A stretch of DNA of 64,000 nucleotides from Alkalihalophilus pseudofirmus OF4 (GTDB taxonomy: Bacteria > Bacillota > Bacilli > Bacillales > Bacillaceae_D): contig NC_013791.2 in NCBI RefSeq assembly GCF_000005825.2, positions 2,480,001 through 2,544,000 on the forward strand. The letters are read 5' to 3'. The notes under the pieces are model-generated. The model searched no databases. It was given only the letters and a program-made list of their open reading frames with translations, and was not told where the DNA came from. The translations under genes and the position numbers were made by a program. Positions 20,334-29,865 of the stretch are shown here, one piece after another (the stretch's first letter is position 1; each line of letters begins with the position of its first letter).

Positions 20334-21230
20334 TTACCCTAACCAAATAAGCAACCCAGTAATGGTCAGTACACTGCCTATTGTCGTCATAAGAGTAATA
20401 CTTGAAACAAGTCTAGGTTCTGCTTGGAATTGGACCGCATACATAACAATCGTTGCAGCTGACGGCATAGCGGCAGATACAATTAATACTTTACTCAGGA
20501 GCGGGTCAACAGGAAGAAATAGTAAAATTAGAAAAGCTAAAGCAGGCGAAATAAACAATCTTGTCAAAAATCCAAAAGAAAGATTAGGCCAATCAAAATC
20601 TCCCCACTTAATAAGTGCTAGCTGCATTCCTAATATAAGCATCACAGTTGGTACAGTTGCCTCAGCTATCATATCGATCGTCAATATTAATGGATTTGGC
20701 ATCTCTAGTGCTAACACATTAAATAGCAGCGCAACAATTACAGCATACGTTGCCGGCATAGCAAGTACAGCCTTCTTAGCAATCTTTATGCCGTCTTTAC
20801 CTTTCGCTGCGTAATACACCCCAAAAAAGTTCATTATAATTGCTTGTAGAACCATAAATGATACAGAATAAGCAAATCCCGCTTCACCGTATGCAAAAAG
20901 GATAATAGGCGCGCCGTAATTTCCTGAATTCATAAAGGCAGTGGCTAGGATCATCCCGCTCTCTTCAGAAGTTGATAGTCTTCTAATCTTTGCATATAGC
21001 TTGTTAATGAAAATTAAACCAAATAACAATGCCATAGCAAACGTAACCATATAGACATACTGTAAATTCAGCTCTGATGTATAAAAGGTGCGAAATACAA
21101 GACAAGGGGTCATAACATAAATAGCAACAGTAGAAATCGGTTTGATATCTACCTGCTTCCACTTTTGTATCAAGAAACCAAGTACAAAGACAAGTAATAC
21201 AGGTAACATGACATGAATGAATATGGTCAT
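20334..21230 (-). CDS. AEC family transporter
   Basis: A 298-residue membrane protein with about ten hydrophobic segments and the inverted-repeat layout of the auxin-efflux-carrier family. Typical motifs are the proline-containing MTPCLVF, NSGNYGAPI in the fourth or fifth helix (crossover region) and the C-terminal SAAMPSAATIVMYA. The family exports or imports small carboxylates such as malate. Neither substrate nor regulator can be seen. It lies between dapH and the TRAP operon on the same strand. Confidence 0.85.
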   Translation of the reverse strand: MTIFIHVMLPVLLVFVLGFLIQKWKQVDIKPISTVAIYVMTPCLVFRTFYTSELNLQYVYMVTFAMALLFGLIFINKLYAKIRRLSTSEESGMILATAFMNSGNYGAPIILFAYGEAGFAYSVSFMVLQAIIMNFFGVYYAAKGKDGIKIAKKAVLAMPATYAVIVALLFNVLALEMPNPLILTIDMIAEATVPTVMLILGMQLALIKWGDFDWPNLSFGFLTRLFISPALAFLILLFLPVDPLLSKVLIVSAAMPSAATIVMYAVQFQAEPRLVSSITLMTTIGSVLTITGLLIWLG

Positions 21231-21310
21231 TATAACGCCTTCTTTTTTATTTTTATTCGTATTCTCTGATTCAAATAAATTCTACTTCAATAAAACCACT
21301 AAAAGAAACA

Positions 21311-21344
21311 CGTAAAAGAGGCTAGCATTCTAACCTCTTTTACG
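21311..21344 (-). terminator. Hairpin terminator of the TRAP operon
   Basis: A 15-bp stem CGTAAAAGAGG..TAG (one wobble) with a 4-base loop right after the dctM stop; TGTTTCTTTT follows on the minus strand. Confidence 0.8.
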
Positions 21345-21347
21345 ATT

Positions 21348-22628
21348 TTATTGTTTAAATTGCAGGAGCCATAATGAAAGCTCAGGTATGAAGACAATTA
21401 GTAGCAACGTAGCAAGCATCGCTACAAAAAATGGAATAATCGCCTTTGAGAGCGTCTCAATGGATAGTCCCGAGATTCCTGAACCAACGAAGAGATTTAC
21501 TCCAAGCGGCGGGGTAATGAAGCCAATAGCTAAATTGACAACCATGATAATACCAAAATGTATCGGATCGTATCCTAAATTAACGGCAATCGGTAATAAA
21601 ATCGGTGTCAGAATAATAATTGCTGCAAGTGTATCCATAAAACAGCCGACAATTAACAGCAGTATCGTTATAAGCAAGATAAGGACAATTGGATTTTCTG
21701 AGATCGCAAGCATTGCTTCCGCTACTTGATTTGGGATTTGCTCAATTGTTAATAGTCTTCCAAAAGCCGTTGCTGAACCAACGATAATTAATACCGTGGC
21801 AGTCGTCAATGCCGCATCAGCAAAGACGCGCGGCAGGTCTTTTATCTTTAATTCACGGTATAACAACAAACCTGCAATAAGGCCGTAAACTACTGCAATA
21901 ACTGCAGCTTCAGTCGGGGTGAAAATCCCCCCATATATTCCTCCAAGTATAATAACTGGAATGAGAAGTGCCCATTTTGCTTCCCATGCAGACCGCAGAA
22001 TATTTTTCACTGATGTTTTCTCAGCAGTCCCTGTATAGCCTTTTTTCTTAGAATGAAAATAGGCATAAATCATGAGCCCTAACCCTACTAGTACACCTGG
22101 AATAATCCCGGCAATAAACATATCGCCAATGGAGGCACTGCCGACCACCCCGTAAATAACCATTGGTATACTAGGTGGAATAATAACACCTAATGAACCT
22201 GCAGCAGCAACAAGAGCAGTTGCAAATTTTTTATCATAACCTTGACGGACCATTGCAGGTATCATGATCCCGCCAATTGCTGCAACAGTTGCCGGGCCTG
22301 AGCCAGAAATTGCTGCAAAGAACATACACGTAATGATTGTAGCAATCGCGAATCCACCCGTTTTATTCCCTACGATTGAATTGGCAAATAAAAACAACCG
22401 GTTAGAAATACCGCCTTTACCCATAATTTCACCCGCCAAAATAAAGAAAGGCACCGCCATTAAAGGAAAAGAGTCAACCGATGTAACTAATCCTTGAACA
22501 AGAAACTCAACAGGAATCGACCCAGAATATAAAATAGTGACCAGCGTTGCCAGTCCAAGAGCTATCCCGATTGGAACACTTAAAAATAAAAAGAGTGCAA
22601 AACTAGCAAATAAGACAATAGCAGTCAT
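21348..22628 (-). CDS. dctM: TRAP transporter large permease (DctM type)
   Basis: A 426-residue membrane protein with about twelve hydrophobic segments. Typical family features: AISGSGPATVAAIGGIMIP and IGFITPPLGVNLFVGSGI. It forms the ion-coupled translocation channel of a tripartite ATP-independent periplasmic-type transporter. The gene starts directly after dctQ with no spacing, the usual arrangement. Context with gluconokinase and 6-phosphogluconate dehydrogenase suggests a sugar acid as substrate, but that is inference. Confidence 0.93.
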   Translation of the reverse strand: MTAIVLFASFALFLFLSVPIGIALGLATLVTILYSGSIPVEFLVQGLVTSVDSFPLMAVPFFILAGEIMGKGGISNRLFLFANSIVGNKTGGFAIATIITCMFFAAISGSGPATVAAIGGIMIPAMVRQGYDKKFATALVAAAGSLGVIIPPSIPMVIYGVVGSASIGDMFIAGIIPGVLVGLGLMIYAYFHSKKKGYTGTAEKTSVKNILRSAWEAKWALLIPVIILGGIYGGIFTPTEAAVIAVVYGLIAGLLLYRELKIKDLPRVFADAALTTATVLIIVGSATAFGRLLTIEQIPNQVAEAMLAISENPIVLILLITILLLIVGCFMDTLAAIIILTPILLPIAVNLGYDPIHFGIIMVVNLAIGFITPPLGVNLFVGSGISGLSIETLSKAIIPFFVAMLATLLLIVFIPELSLWLLQFKQ

Positions 22629-23204
22629 TTACTTATCCTCCTTTCGGTCAAGAGGAGTATGATCTTCCTCATTCAGACGCTGCTCAACAATTAATTCCTG
22701 CTCCGTTTTCACCTCGAAAGAGCCTTCACCTACTAAGGATTTCCCTTGTATAATTAATTGTTGAATTAACCGAATAGAGGTTAACGCCATTCCAACTGGT
22801 GTCGCCATATAGACTAGACCCATTGGAATATGTAAGGCTGGAGACGTTTGACCAAAAGCAAGAAGCCTTTCAGCAATATCATAGCCGTAAATAATAACAA
22901 ACACAGCAAACGCCAGAAATAATAGATTAGCAAACATAGCGAGCAATACTTTCGCTTTCCCTTTTAAGAGAAGAAGTGCTACATCGACTTTAATGTGCCG
23001 TTGCTTTTTTACTCCATAACTAATCCCTAAGTAAACTAACCAGATAAAACAATATCTCGCAAGCTCTTCTGACCAAGACAAAGAAGATTCCATTACATGC
23101 CGCATAAATACTTGGGCTGCAATCACTACAACCATGACGACAGAAAACCCTATTAAGAACACTTCCTCAAAATGTTCATCGATCCATCTGAGCAATTTCA
23201 CCAA
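22629..23204 (-). CDS. dctQ: TRAP transporter small permease (DctQ type)
   Basis: A 191-residue protein with four transmembrane helices, including SWSEELARYCFIWLVYLGISYG, the conserved DctQ segment, and a charged cytoplasmic C-terminus (KTEQELIVEQRLNEEDHTP). It pairs with the large permease encoded immediately downstream. A hairpin separates it from the binding-protein gene. Confidence 0.9.
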   Translation of the reverse strand: MVKLLRWIDEHFEEVFLIGFSVVMVVVIAAQVFMRHVMESSLSWSEELARYCFIWLVYLGISYGVKKQRHIKVDVALLLLKGKAKVLLAMFANLLFLAFAVFVIIYGYDIAERLLAFGQTSPALHIPMGLVYMATPVGMALTSIRLIQQLIIQGKSLVGEGSFEVKTEQELIVEQRLNEEDHTPLDRKEDK

Positions 23205-23310
23205 ATATCTCCCCTTATCTATCTATTTCTCTCTTATTAATTAAGAAGCACAAAACTAATTATGTCTATAGCCATATTCACTTTTGGACTTCTTTTTTTG
23301 ATTTTTTTGA

Positions 23311-23340
23311 AAAAAAGGCTTGAACCTGATAGGTCAAGCC
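23311..23340 (-). terminator. Internal attenuating terminator between dctP and dctQ
   Basis: On the minus strand GGCTTGA...TCAAGCC forms a 7-bp or longer stem followed by seven T. Placed just after the binding-protein gene, it would give more dctP mRNA than permease mRNA, a common design in solute-binding transport operons. Confidence 0.8.
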
Positions 23341-23353
23341 CTCCGCTTTCTGA

Positions 23354-24409
23354 TTACTGTGCAGCTTCAATGGCTGAATACACTTCTTCTACTACATCAG
23401 TACCAATATTCTCAGCATATTTATCAATAATAGGCTGAACCGCTTCGATCATTTTTTGACGCTCTTCTTCACTGATTTCAGTATAAGTCATACCTTCCTC
23501 TTGAAGATTTGCTAAATATGTTTCATTTGCTTCGCGATTTAATTCACGCTGGTAAGCACCTGCTTCAAGTGCGGCTTCGCTCACGATTTCCTGCTCTTCT
23601 TCTGTTAAAGAATCAAAGAATGTTTTGCTCATCATAAAAACAAATGGACTATAAATATGGTTGGTATTGGAGACATGCTTTTGAACTTCGTAATAGCCTT
23701 CTAAATAAATCGTTGCATATGGATTTTCTTGCCCGTCAACAGTCCCTTGCTGCATTGCTGTAAATAACTCGGTAAATGCCATAGGTGTAGGATTCGCTCC
23801 TAGTGCTCTGAATGCTTCTAAATGAAGATCATTTTCCATTGTACGAATGGTTAAGCCTTTAAAATCTTCTGCTGTTGCAACCGCTTGTTTACTGTTTGTA
23901 AGATTTCGGAATCCATTTTCCCAGTAAGCAAGCCCTACTAAACTTTGATCTTCTAATTTATCTAAAAAGCCTTGCCCCACTTCTCCATCAAGTACTTGAT
24001 CAGCTACTTCACTGCTTGGGAATAAGAATGGGAAATCAAATACCGAGAACTCAGATACGAAATTAGCGATTGGCGCTGTAGATGGAACAGTAACTTCTTG
24101 TGTACCTAACTGCAGCGCTTCCATCATTGAGCGATCATCACCTAGCTGCCCACTATGGTACGTTTCAACTACAATTGCTCCTTCTGTTCTTTCCTCGACT
24201 AACTCTTTAAATTTTTCTAACCCCTTATATTGAGGATGCTCACTATTTAGTCCGATTCCTGCACGAATCGTTTTAGAATCTACTTGTTCAGTTGCTTCTC
24301 CCCCTTCATTTGAAGCGCTTCCATTTCCTTGAGTAGAATCACTTCCCCCGCATGCTGCTAACAAAACAGCCATTGATCCGATTAGAAATGATGACATAAG
24401 TTTCTTCAT
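23354..24409 (-). CDS. dctP: TRAP transporter substrate-binding lipoprotein (DctP type)
   Basis: A 351-residue binding protein. The signal peptide ends in lipobox LAAC (about Cys20) followed by a Gly/Ser/Asn linker, so it is tethered to the membrane. The conserved DctP elements are visible: GDDRSMMEALQLGTQEV, the arginine in GLTIRTMENDLHLEAFRALGA that salt-bridges the ligand carboxylate, and TAMQQGTVDGQENP. The ligand is therefore an organic acid. Neighbouring genes point to gluconate or a related sugar acid. Confidence 0.93.
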   Translation of the reverse strand: MKKLMSSFLIGSMAVLLAACGGSDSTQGNGSASNEGGEATEQVDSKTIRAGIGLNSEHPQYKGLEKFKELVEERTEGAIVVETYHSGQLGDDRSMMEALQLGTQEVTVPSTAPIANFVSEFSVFDFPFLFPSSEVADQVLDGEVGQGFLDKLEDQSLVGLAYWENGFRNLTNSKQAVATAEDFKGLTIRTMENDLHLEAFRALGANPTPMAFTELFTAMQQGTVDGQENPYATIYLEGYYEVQKHVSNTNHIYSPFVFMMSKTFFDSLTEEEQEIVSEAALEAGAYQRELNREANETYLANLQEEGMTYTEISEEERQKMIEAVQPIIDKYAENIGTDVVEEVYSAIEAAQ

Positions 24410-24499
24410 AATAATTTCTCCCCTCGCCCTTTAATGGACTCTTAATTTAAATGAACAATCATTAAAGAGGGCGGCCCCTCCATAATGTCTTATTGCTCT

Positions 24500-25402
24500 T
24501 TACTTATTTACTTTGACTACTTCATGGCCGCCAAATTCATTTCTTAGCGCAGCAACCACTTTACCATTAAATGTATCTGTTTCCTGGGAACGATATCGCA
24601 TCATTAATGACATGGCAATCACTGGAGCTGCTGTTTGAAGATCAAGTGCCGTTTCAACAGTCCACTTTCCTTCTCCTGAGGAATTCATCACTCCACGAAT
24701 TTCAGAAAGCTTAGGATCTTTTTTGAAAGCGTTCTCCGTAAGCTCCATGAGCCATGAACGGATAACCGAACCATTATTCCATACCTTTGCTACTTCCTCA
24801 TAATTGTAATCAAACGGGCTTTTCTCTAAAATATCAAAGCCTTCTGCAATAGCTTGCATCATCCCATATTCAATCCCATTATGAATCATTTTAAGGAAAT
24901 GTCCGCTTCCTGGCTTCCCGCTAGCTAAGTAACCATCCTTCACAGAGATATCTTTAAAAACTGGTTCTAAATAGTTAAGGACACGTTCATCTCCACCAGC
25001 CATCATACATACACCGTTACGTGCACCCTCTACTCCGCCGCTAGTACCTACATCGACGAAAGAAATTCCTTTATCAGATAAAGACTCTGCTCGCTCTAGA
25101 GTGTCTTTATAGTTTGAATTTCCCCCATCAATTACGATGTCTTCTTTGTCTAAAAGGTTTTTCAAGCTGGACAATACCTGTTCGGTAATCTCCCCTGCAG
25201 GCACCATCAGCCAAACAACTCTAGGCTTTTCTAACTTTGTTACTAACTCTTCTAATGAGTAAGCAGAAGAAGCCCCTTCTTTTTCAATCTCTTTTACTTG
25301 TGTTTGATTCACATCATAAGCGACAACGTCATGCTTATGATCGAGTAAATTCAAAACGAGGTTGTAACCCATCTTGCCTAGTCCTACCATACCAATTTGC
25401 AT
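24500..25402 (-). CDS. gnd: 6-phosphogluconate dehydrogenase, decarboxylating (short type)
   Basis: A 300-residue enzyme of the short (YqeC-like) class that oxidises 6-phosphogluconate to ribulose 5-phosphate and CO2. It has the dinucleotide site GLGKMGYNL, the substrate-binding DVGTSGGVEGARNG and the catalytic lysine in LKMIHNGIEYGMM. The length is far below the 470 residues of the classical NADP enzyme, so NAD dependence is likely (family knowledge). It is divergent from the RpiR regulator and gluconokinase genes, with which it forms a gluconate pathway. Confidence 0.93.
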   Translation of the reverse strand: MQIGMVGLGKMGYNLVLNLLDHKHDVVAYDVNQTQVKEIEKEGASSAYSLEELVTKLEKPRVVWLMVPAGEITEQVLSSLKNLLDKEDIVIDGGNSNYKDTLERAESLSDKGISFVDVGTSGGVEGARNGVCMMAGGDERVLNYLEPVFKDISVKDGYLASGKPGSGHFLKMIHNGIEYGMMQAIAEGFDILEKSPFDYNYEEVAKVWNNGSVIRSWLMELTENAFKKDPKLSEIRGVMNSSGEGKWTVETALDLQTAAPVIAMSLMMRYRSQETDTFNGKVVAALRNEFGGHEVVKVNK

Positions 25403-25431
25403 TTCCTCAACTCCCGTTACATGTACTCACT

Positions 25432-25537
25432 GAAAATATTTTTCTTAAAAATTTTTTCGGTAGAAATATTATTCCCTTGCTTCTCATTATAGAATAAAAT
25501 TTTTCTTTTACAATAAAAAATATGAAAAAATATTTTT
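25432..25537. promoter_or_regulatory. Candidate operator repeats in the gnd / rpiR divergent promoter region
   Basis: Three copies of a GAAAnATATT-like element occur: GAAAATATTTTTC (25432-25444), GAAATATT near 25464 and GAAAAAATATTTTT (25524-25537). The outer two are near-palindromes. They could bind the RpiR-type regulator encoded alongside; the AT-rich background weakens the case. Confidence 0.35.
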
Positions 25538-25594
25538 TTATTCCGTTTTTTTATATAATAGAACATATCAATCGATTATAGAGGGGCGTTTTTC

Positions 25595-26449
25595 ATGACT
25601 AATGAACATATTCCATGCCTGACTAAAATACGTGCCACCTATTCTTCCTTTAGTGAAAAAGAAAAAATGGTGGCTGACTATATTCTTGAAAATTCACAAG
25701 AGATGATTCATGCCACAATCAATCAAGTGGCTGAAGATTTAGGAATAGCAGAAGCGACGGTTTTCAGATTTTGTAAGAGATTAGGGTTCTCAGGGTTTCA
25801 AGCGATGAAAATTGCTTTAGCTAGTGAAGTGGTTACACCTATTCAAGACATTCATGAGACGATTCAAGAAGAAGATGATGAAAAAGCCATTACTGAAAAA
25901 GTGTTTAAATCTAACATACGCACATTAGAGGACACATTGCATGTCATTGAGTCTGATCACTATAAAAAAGCAGTCCATGCCATTGTGAACGCTAGACGTG
26001 TTGAATTTTACGGGAATGGCGGTTCAGGAATTATCGCCCTTGATGCCCATCATAAATTCTTACGGACTGGTATACCTACAGCTGCCTATCAAGATTCTCA
26101 CTTTCAAGTGATGTCTGCTTCTCAGCTTACAAAAGAAGATGTCGTTGTTTTAATTTCTCATTCAGGTACGAATCGAGATATTTTACAAGTACTTGATGTA
26201 GCCGAAGAGCATGGTGCGACTACCATTTGCATTACTACATTAGCTAAGTCACCTTTAAGCCGGCAAGTAGATATTCCGCTCTACACTGTTTCAAAAGAAA
26301 CAGAATACCGTTCAGAAGCTCTTGCCTCACGACTGGCTCAGCTGAGTATTATTGACGCTCTTTATGTAAATGTCAGCATTCAGAGAAAGGAACAAATGAA
26401 AGATTCACTGCAACGAATGAGAAAGGCGATTTCAAATAAACGAATTTAA
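25595..26449 (+). CDS. MurR/RpiR family transcriptional regulator
   Basis: A 284-residue regulator with an N-terminal RpiR-type helix-turn-helix (about 1-77; EKEKMVADYILENSQ and AEATVFRFCKRLGFSGFQ) and a C-terminal SIS sugar-phosphate domain (about 120-250; GNGGSGIIALDAHHKF, ISHSGTNRDILQ). It probably senses a phosphosugar such as 6-phosphogluconate and controls the adjacent kinase, dehydrogenase and TRAP genes (inference from context). GAGGGGCG precedes the ATG; the kinase gene follows immediately. Confidence 0.93.
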   Translation: MTNEHIPCLTKIRATYSSFSEKEKMVADYILENSQEMIHATINQVAEDLGIAEATVFRFCKRLGFSGFQAMKIALASEVVTPIQDIHETIQEEDDEKAITEKVFKSNIRTLEDTLHVIESDHYKKAVHAIVNARRVEFYGNGGSGIIALDAHHKFLRTGIPTAAYQDSHFQVMSASQLTKEDVVVLISHSGTNRDILQVLDVAEEHGATTICITTLAKSPLSRQVDIPLYTVSKETEYRSEALASRLAQLSIIDALYVNVSIQRKEQMKDSLQRMRKAISNKRI

Positions 26450-26468
26450 TTAAATGGAGTGTCAAAAT

Positions 26469-27995
26469 ATGAGTGAAATTACCTATGTAATGGGGATCGA
26501 TATCGGTACGACTTCGTGTAAAGCTGTATTATTTACACGAAAAGGATATGTTGTATGCGAGGATGAGGTTCTATATCCAACCCATTCCCCAAAGCCAGAC
26601 CGATCTGAACAAGATCCAATACTTATTGAAAAGGCTGTCATAAAATCTATTTCTAATGTGATAAAACGAAGTAATATGCATGCAGACCAACTCCTTAGTG
26701 TCGGGTTATCAGCAGCTATGCACTCTTTAATTTGTGTTGATTCTAATAATGAACCTTTATCTCCTATGCTTACATGGGCAGATAGAAGAAGTGTTAGTCA
26801 GGTTATTCAATACACTACAAATGAATACAGGGATAAAAATGGAATTGGATTGCATCAAAACGGTACGCCGATTCATCCCATGTCACCACTATTCAAGCTG
26901 ATGTGGATGAAAGAACAGAAGTACAAACCGTATGTTCATGCAAGTAGATTTCTATCAATAAAAGAGTTCATTACCGCTAGATGGTTTAATGAATCCGTTG
27001 TTGATTACGGCATAGCATCAGCTACAGGGTTATTTAATGTCCATACCTTGAAGTGGGATGAGAGCGCTTTAAAACGTGCAGGGATTCAAAAAGAGAATCT
27101 ATTCACCCCTGTACCCCCTACCTATATATTAAAAGGACTAAATGACCGAATCGTCCTCGAAACAGGCCTGAAAAAAGATACACCTATTGCCCTTGGATCT
27201 AGTGATGGGCCTTTAGCTAACATCGGGGTAGGAGCGATAAATAAAGGGGATTTAGCTCTTACCATCGGAACAAGCGGGGCCATCCGAAAGATTAGTTCAG
27301 CACCTGCTGATACGGTTACCCACCTATTTAGTTACAGCATTACAAATACGCATTGGATTTTAGGAGGCCCTTCGAACAATGGAGGGAATGTATGGAAATG
27401 GGCTGTTGAAACGGTGACTCCCCCCCAAATGAGTGAATCTCACTCATTTGACCGTGCATTTCATTTGGCCAGTTGTTCTCCTGTTGGTTCAAAAGGCCTT
27501 CTATTTCTACCATATTTAAATGGGGAACGTGCACCATTATGGCATGCAGAAGCTAGAGGAAGCTGGATAGGCATCAGCAGTACCCATACAACAGGAGACT
27601 TACTGCGGTCCACTTTGGAAGGAATTGTATTTAACCTTTATCAGATCAGCCTTATTCTTGAAGAGAAAACAGGAGAAAATAAGAGGATATTTGTAAATGG
27701 AGGTTTTGCAAGATCACCTTTTTGGCTGCAGCTTGTTGCAGATATTTTTGGCAGAGATCTTGAATTACCTTTATCTCATCAAAGTGCAGCTTGGGGAGCT
27801 GCTTGGTTCAGTTTAATGGCAATTGGAGAAGAATCTAAACTTGAAGATATAGCACAGCATATTCCTATGGGCAAAACTGTCCGCTATAATAAAACGAATC
27901 ATATGAATTACAAAAGCTTATTTGAATTATTCATGGAGGCTCAATCTTCACAAGAATTGATCTCAAGTAAGTTAGCTCATTATCAATTGCGGTAA
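26469..27995 (+). CDS. gntK: Gluconokinase (FGGY family)
   Basis: A 508-residue carbohydrate kinase of the FGGY fold. ATP/phosphate motifs are GIDIGTTSCKAVLF at the N-terminus, TIGTSGAIR in the middle and the FGGY signature near NGGFARSPFWLQLVADIFG. It should phosphorylate gluconate to 6-phosphogluconate. I start at ATG 26469, 9 bases after GGAG; the frame opens 5 codons earlier. It is co-transcribed with the RpiR gene and supplies the substrate of the divergent 6-phosphogluconate dehydrogenase. Another polyol or sugar acid is possible. Confidence 0.9.
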   Translation: MSEITYVMGIDIGTTSCKAVLFTRKGYVVCEDEVLYPTHSPKPDRSEQDPILIEKAVIKSISNVIKRSNMHADQLLSVGLSAAMHSLICVDSNNEPLSPMLTWADRRSVSQVIQYTTNEYRDKNGIGLHQNGTPIHPMSPLFKLMWMKEQKYKPYVHASRFLSIKEFITARWFNESVVDYGIASATGLFNVHTLKWDESALKRAGIQKENLFTPVPPTYILKGLNDRIVLETGLKKDTPIALGSSDGPLANIGVGAINKGDLALTIGTSGAIRKISSAPADTVTHLFSYSITNTHWILGGPSNNGGNVWKWAVETVTPPQMSESHSFDRAFHLASCSPVGSKGLLFLPYLNGERAPLWHAEARGSWIGISSTHTTGDLLRSTLEGIVFNLYQISLILEEKTGENKRIFVNGGFARSPFWLQLVADIFGRDLELPLSHQSAAWGAAWFSLMAIGEESKLEDIAQHIPMGKTVRYNKTNHMNYKSLFELFMEAQSSQELISSKLAHYQLR

Positions 27996-28044
27996 ATGAT
28001 AAAATAACCGGCTCATCTAATGATGGCCGGTTATTTTATCATTT
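27994..28044. terminator. Bidirectional terminator between gluconokinase and isocitrate lyase
   Basis: A 19-bp perfect stem (AAATGATAAAATAACCGGC and its complement) with a 13-base loop sits between the convergent genes and overlaps the kinase stop codon. Confidence 0.93.
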
Positions 28045-28045
28045 A

Positions 28046-29338
28046 TTATTGCTTTTGGAATTGTGATTCTTCAGTAGAACCTTTTAATGCTGTGGTTGAA
28101 GATGTACCACCAGAAACTGCTTGTGAAATTTCATCAAAGTATCCTGTACCTACTTCACGTTGGTGGCGAGTTGCCGTGTAGCCTTTTGACTCACTTGCAA
28201 ATTCAGCTTGTTGTAACTCTGAATATGCACCCATTCCACGAGTTTTATAGCCATGTGCTAATTCAAACATGCTGTGGTTTAGAGCATGGAATCCTGCAAG
28301 CGTAACGAATTGGAATTTGTAACCCATTTTCCCAAGCTCCACTTGATACGTTTCAATTGTTTCTTTATCAAGATTAGCTTCCCAGTTAAATGAAGGCGAG
28401 CAGTTGTAAGCAAGCATTTTTCCTGGGAATTTAGCATGGATAGCATCAGCAAATGCTTGAGCTTCTTCAAGCGATGGTTTTGAAGTTTCGCACCAGATAA
28501 GATCAGCATATGGTGCATACGCTAAACCACGCGCGATAGCTTGGTCAAGGCCTGGTTTCGTACGGTAGAATCCTTCAGGCGTACGTTCTCCTGTAATAAA
28601 TGGATGATCTGCCGGGTCAATATCACTCGTAATAAGATCAGCAGCATCTGCATCTGTTCTAGCAATTAGGAGTGTTGGTACACCGCTTACATCTGCAGCT
28701 AGACGAGCAGCTGTAAGGTTGCGTACTGCAGTTTGTGTAGGAATTAATACTTTACCGCCTAAATGTCCGCATTTCTTCTCAGAAGCAAGTTGGTCTTCTA
28801 AGTGAACACCTGAGGCACCAGCTTCAATCATGCCTTTCATTAATTCAAATACGTTTAACTGACCGCCAAATCCAGCTTCCGCATCAGCCACGATCGGTTG
28901 GAAATAATCAATATCTCCTTCACCTTCCATATGTTGAATTTGATCTGCACGCTGTAGTGCTTGGTTAATACGCTTAACAACACTTGGAACACTGTTTGCA
29001 GGATATAAACTTTGATCTGGATACATTTGACCAGATAAGTTAGCATCTGCAGCTACTTGCCATCCACTAAGATAAATAGCTTTTAAACCAGCTTTCACTT
29101 GTTGAACAGCTTGGTTACCAGTTAAAGCGCCTAGTGCATTGATATAATCTTCATTATGAAGATAGTTCCAAAGCTTTTCAGCTCCGCGCTTAGCTAATGT
29201 ATGTTCAATTTGAACTGATCCTCTTAATTTGACTACTTCTTCAGCAGAATATGTACGTTCAATCCCTTGCCATCTCTCATCATTTTCCCACTGTGCTTGT
29301 AATTGTTCAGCTGCTAATTTTAGATTTTCTTTTGTCAT
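28046..29338 (-). CDS. aceA: Isocitrate lyase
   Basis: A 430-residue enzyme splitting isocitrate into glyoxylate and succinate. The catalytic KKCGHLGGK is present, as are the metal-binding region ([10 protein letters not shown]-like [13 protein letters not shown]) and the C-terminal half with [20 protein letters not shown] lies upstream of the ATG. Its partner, malate synthase G, is encoded 28 kb away at 56946-59132, so both glyoxylate-shunt enzymes are in this window. Confidence 0.97.
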   Translation of the reverse strand: MTKENLKLAAEQLQAQWENDERWQGIERTYSAEEVVKLRGSVQIEHTLAKRGAEKLWNYLHNEDYINALGALTGNQAVQQVKAGLKAIYLSGWQVAADANLSGQMYPDQSLYPANSVPSVVKRINQALQRADQIQHMEGEGDIDYFQPIVADAEAGFGGQLNVFELMKGMIEAGASGVHLEDQLASEKKCGHLGGKVLIPTQTAVRNLTAARLAADVSGVPTLLIARTDADAADLITSDIDPADHPFITGERTPEGFYRTKPGLDQAIARGLAYAPYADLIWCETSKPSLEEAQAFADAIHAKFPGKMLAYNCSPSFNWEANLDKETIETYQVELGKMGYKFQFVTLAGFHALNHSMFELAHGYKTRGMGAYSELQQAEFASESKGYTATRHQREVGTGYFDEISQAVSGGTSSTTALKGSTEESQFQKQ

Positions 29339-29615
29339 GATAATCTCTCCCTTTTTTTAAAGTGTTGATACTGCCCATGATCCTGATTTTGTCTCTAAGC
29401 GTCACACACTTCAGATCCTCATACTGTTCAATAACAGAAATCATAAGCTGAATCAATGTCTTTTCAATGGACTAACAGTGATGCACTTCTTGCAGGATTC
29501 TTACGAAGTTAAGATGCTCTAGATGTCATTGATTGTCACTTTTCGTACATTCACCCTCTCCTAGTTCGACCCCTTTTTTCTCTCTGTATTATTACAGTTT
29601 GTTTCTACGTGTTTT

Positions 29616-29644
29616 ATAATATAACAGTATTTAAATAATTACAA
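29616..29644 (-). promoter_or_regulatory. Candidate sigma-A promoter of aceA
   Basis: TTGTAA (29644-29639) and TATTAT (29621-29616) on the minus strand are separated by 17 bases. Confidence 0.5.
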
Positions 29645-29817
29645 TAGTTTTTTCTTATTTTTTTGAAAAATTATACTTTTGAAGAAATGATAAGTGACAT
29701 ACCCAGAAGTAATAACACTATTACGCCGCCTTAACGAAAACACTTTATCTTTATTTGGCTAACTTCTTTCATTTGAAAAAAATATACGAGCAGGTATTCA
29801 CTGTAGCAGAACAACAC

Positions 29818-29848
29818 AAAAAGAGTACCAACGTTTTCGTTAGTACTC
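29818..29848 (-). terminator. Terminator of the DUF4309-like lipoprotein gene
   Basis: An 11-bp stem GAGTACTAACG / CGTTGGTACTC (one wobble) with a 4-base loop and five T on the minus strand. Confidence 0.85.
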
Positions 29849-29865
29849 TCGCTCCTGCTTGTTAT

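Larger units (their letters stand above)
29339..29865. other. Non-coding region upstream of isocitrate lyase
   Basis: About 520 bases without a gene. It holds a good sigma-A promoter (29616-29644, minus strand) that would give aceA a leader of about 270 bases, and a terminator for the next minus-strand gene at 29818-29848. The long leader may be regulatory, but I recognise no riboswitch. Confidence 0.55.

Noticed and set aside
20272-20814. Plus-strand open frame of 180 codons
   Set aside because: Antisense to the AEC transporter, which has proper membrane helices and family motifs.
24466-24480. GAGGGCGGCCCCTC hairpin as terminator upstream of dctP
   Set aside because: Stem of only 5 bp with no T-run; also on the 3' side of gnd without the expected tail.
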